This document shows, one piece after another, positions 51,963 through 52,580 of a DNA stretch of 52,580 nt (position 1 is the first letter of the stretch; each line of letters begins with the position of its first letter). Location: contig SIAU01000005.1 of the NCBI GenBank assembly GCA_009691685.1, positions 1 through 52,580 of the forward strand, read 5' to 3'. Under the pieces are notes generated by a model. The model searched no databases. It was not told where the DNA came from and saw only the letters and a program-made list of their open reading frames with translations. Source of the stretch: Opitutales bacterium. Its GTDB lineage: Bacteria; Verrucomicrobiota; Verrucomicrobiia; Opitutales; UBA953. The translations under genes and the position numbers were made by a program.

Positions 51963-52580
51963 TTAATGGCCCAGGCCTTCTTGTTCCTTAATGTATTCTT
52001 GCTTCAGTCCCAGTGCTTCGGGGGCATGTAGAACCAGCATTTTCATACGAATGTCGCCGGGAATCTGACGTGCCGTTAATTTCGAAACTACAATCATGAG
52101 TGTAATCGAAAGAGGCACGGCCCAGATAGCGGGTTGTTCGCAAAGAATACGAGCGAGGGGATGGGCGACCCAATAATCGGCAATCGATTTAGAAATTAAA
52201 TGATCGGCCCAATACCCGGCACGTTCTGCTTCGGGTAATTTCTTGGCGGCGGCGTTGGCGACATCCGAAATCGAAGTGAGGGAAATTGCAACGAGAGCGG
52301 AGAGTCCGCCGACTAACATTCCAGTGGCTGCGCCTTTCATCGTCATACCGCGCCACCACACACTCATGAATAAAAGTGGGAAGTAACTGGCTGCCGCAAT
52401 GGCGAAAGCTTGTCCGACCATGAAATTAATTTCGAGCGCTTCGACTTGTGTGCCGAGTCCGATGGCCACGGCACCAATAATCACAGCAGCCCACTTGAAA
52501 GCAGTGAGGCGTTGCTCGGGTGTGGAATTGGGTTTCAGCATTCGACCATAAACATCGTGCGCGAGTGCACTGGTCATCGA
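51963..52580 (-). CDS. sodium:solute symporter, ActP-like (5' part beyond window edge)
   Basis: This is the C-terminal portion of an SSS-family symporter (about 205 residues visible; the frame is open to the window edge). It shows SALAHDVYGRML, like the ActP family's SGAxAHDLY segment, then several membrane helices with NFMVGQAFAIAAASYFPLLFMSVWWRGMTMKGAATGMLVGG, typical of acetate/monocarboxylate permeases. An ActP-like role in acetate or other short-acid uptake is likely but not proven, and the substrate site lies partly outside the window. Confidence 0.88.
   Translation of the reverse strand, partial: SMTSALAHDVYGRMLKPNSTPEQRLTAFKWAAVIIGAVAIGLGTQVEALEINFMVGQAFAIAAASYFPLLFMSVWWRGMTMKGAATGMLVGGLSALVAISLTSISDVANAAAKKLPEAERAGYWADHLISKSIADYWVAHPLARILCEQPAIWAVPLSITLMIVVSKLTARQIPGDIRMKMLVLHAPEALGLKQEYIKEQEGLGH

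Overview
The window looks like a chromosomal segment of a Gram-negative, aerobic bacterium, most likely of the phylum Verrucomicrobiota and perhaps class Opitutae. I base this on the combination of an alternative complex III (ACIII) operon, an LptD-type outer-membrane protein, an ExbB/ExbD/TonB-like motor, a prepilin-type secreted protein and a McsA-like UVR protein. No rRNA or clade marker confirms the lineage. Base composition looks even, and I see no insertion sequence, prophage, integrase, tRNA, rRNA or CRISPR array. The largest gene-free gaps are about 120 bases.

Region 1 (1-10730, + strand) is one long respiratory operon: actB (cut by the left edge), actC, actD, actE and actF, then a membrane-anchored monoheme cytochrome c, a CcoN-like protein, a CcoO-like monoheme cytochrome and a second membrane-anchored monoheme cytochrome. 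The CcoN-like protein has the length and fold signature of cbb3 oxidase subunit I. However, all six histidines that normally bind heme b, heme b3 and CuB are replaced (Q68, Q209, A259, S260, Q349, Q351), and the active-site tyrosine position is also changed. This is the strongest candidate here for an undescribed system: ACIII coupled to an oxidase-shaped but metal-ligand-free membrane subunit with three cytochromes c. The operon ends at a bidirectional hairpin terminator.

Region 2 (10801-14861, - strand) holds thioredoxin, a polyproline membrane-anchored protein, a small unknown protein, scpA (condensin partner) and an lptD homologue. Region 3 (14952-23124, + strand) holds glgB, a TPR protein, a small membrane protein, an Nramp metal transporter, a sulfonate/taurine-type ABC transporter and obgE with an unusual lysine-rich tail.

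Region 4 (23128-25551, -) is an operon of a BFN-domain nuclease, dus, an A-type Fe-S carrier and a lipoprotein MsrB. Region 5 (25673-29781, +) has an M3 oligopeptidase and typA. Region 6 (29784-31669, -) has a LOG protein, a CPBP protease and tsaE. Region 7 (31767-35242, +) has rpmH, rnpA and yidD, followed by an LtaS-type phosphotransferase and a PAP2 phosphatase where yidC would be expected.

Region 8 (35239-43928) holds a prepilin-like protein, an all-alpha dUTPase, a large U32 protein, recD2, a HAD phosphatase, an unknown membrane protein, surE and a McsA-like protein. Region 9 (44020-46073, +) is exbB-exbD-tonB-like. Region 10 (46075-52580, -) holds an oligopeptide-binding lipoprotein, an HPP membrane protein and RidA; then a sodium:solute symporter (cut by the right edge), a small membrane protein, hemC, hemD and trpF; and finally glnB, with its own probable sigma-54 promoter and a UUCG-loop terminator.

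Two window-wide properties stand out. Nearly every start codon lacks a recognisable Shine-Dalgarno sequence. Six of seven convergent gene pairs meet within -4 to +3 bases, twice sharing a TTAA in which both stop codons overlap.
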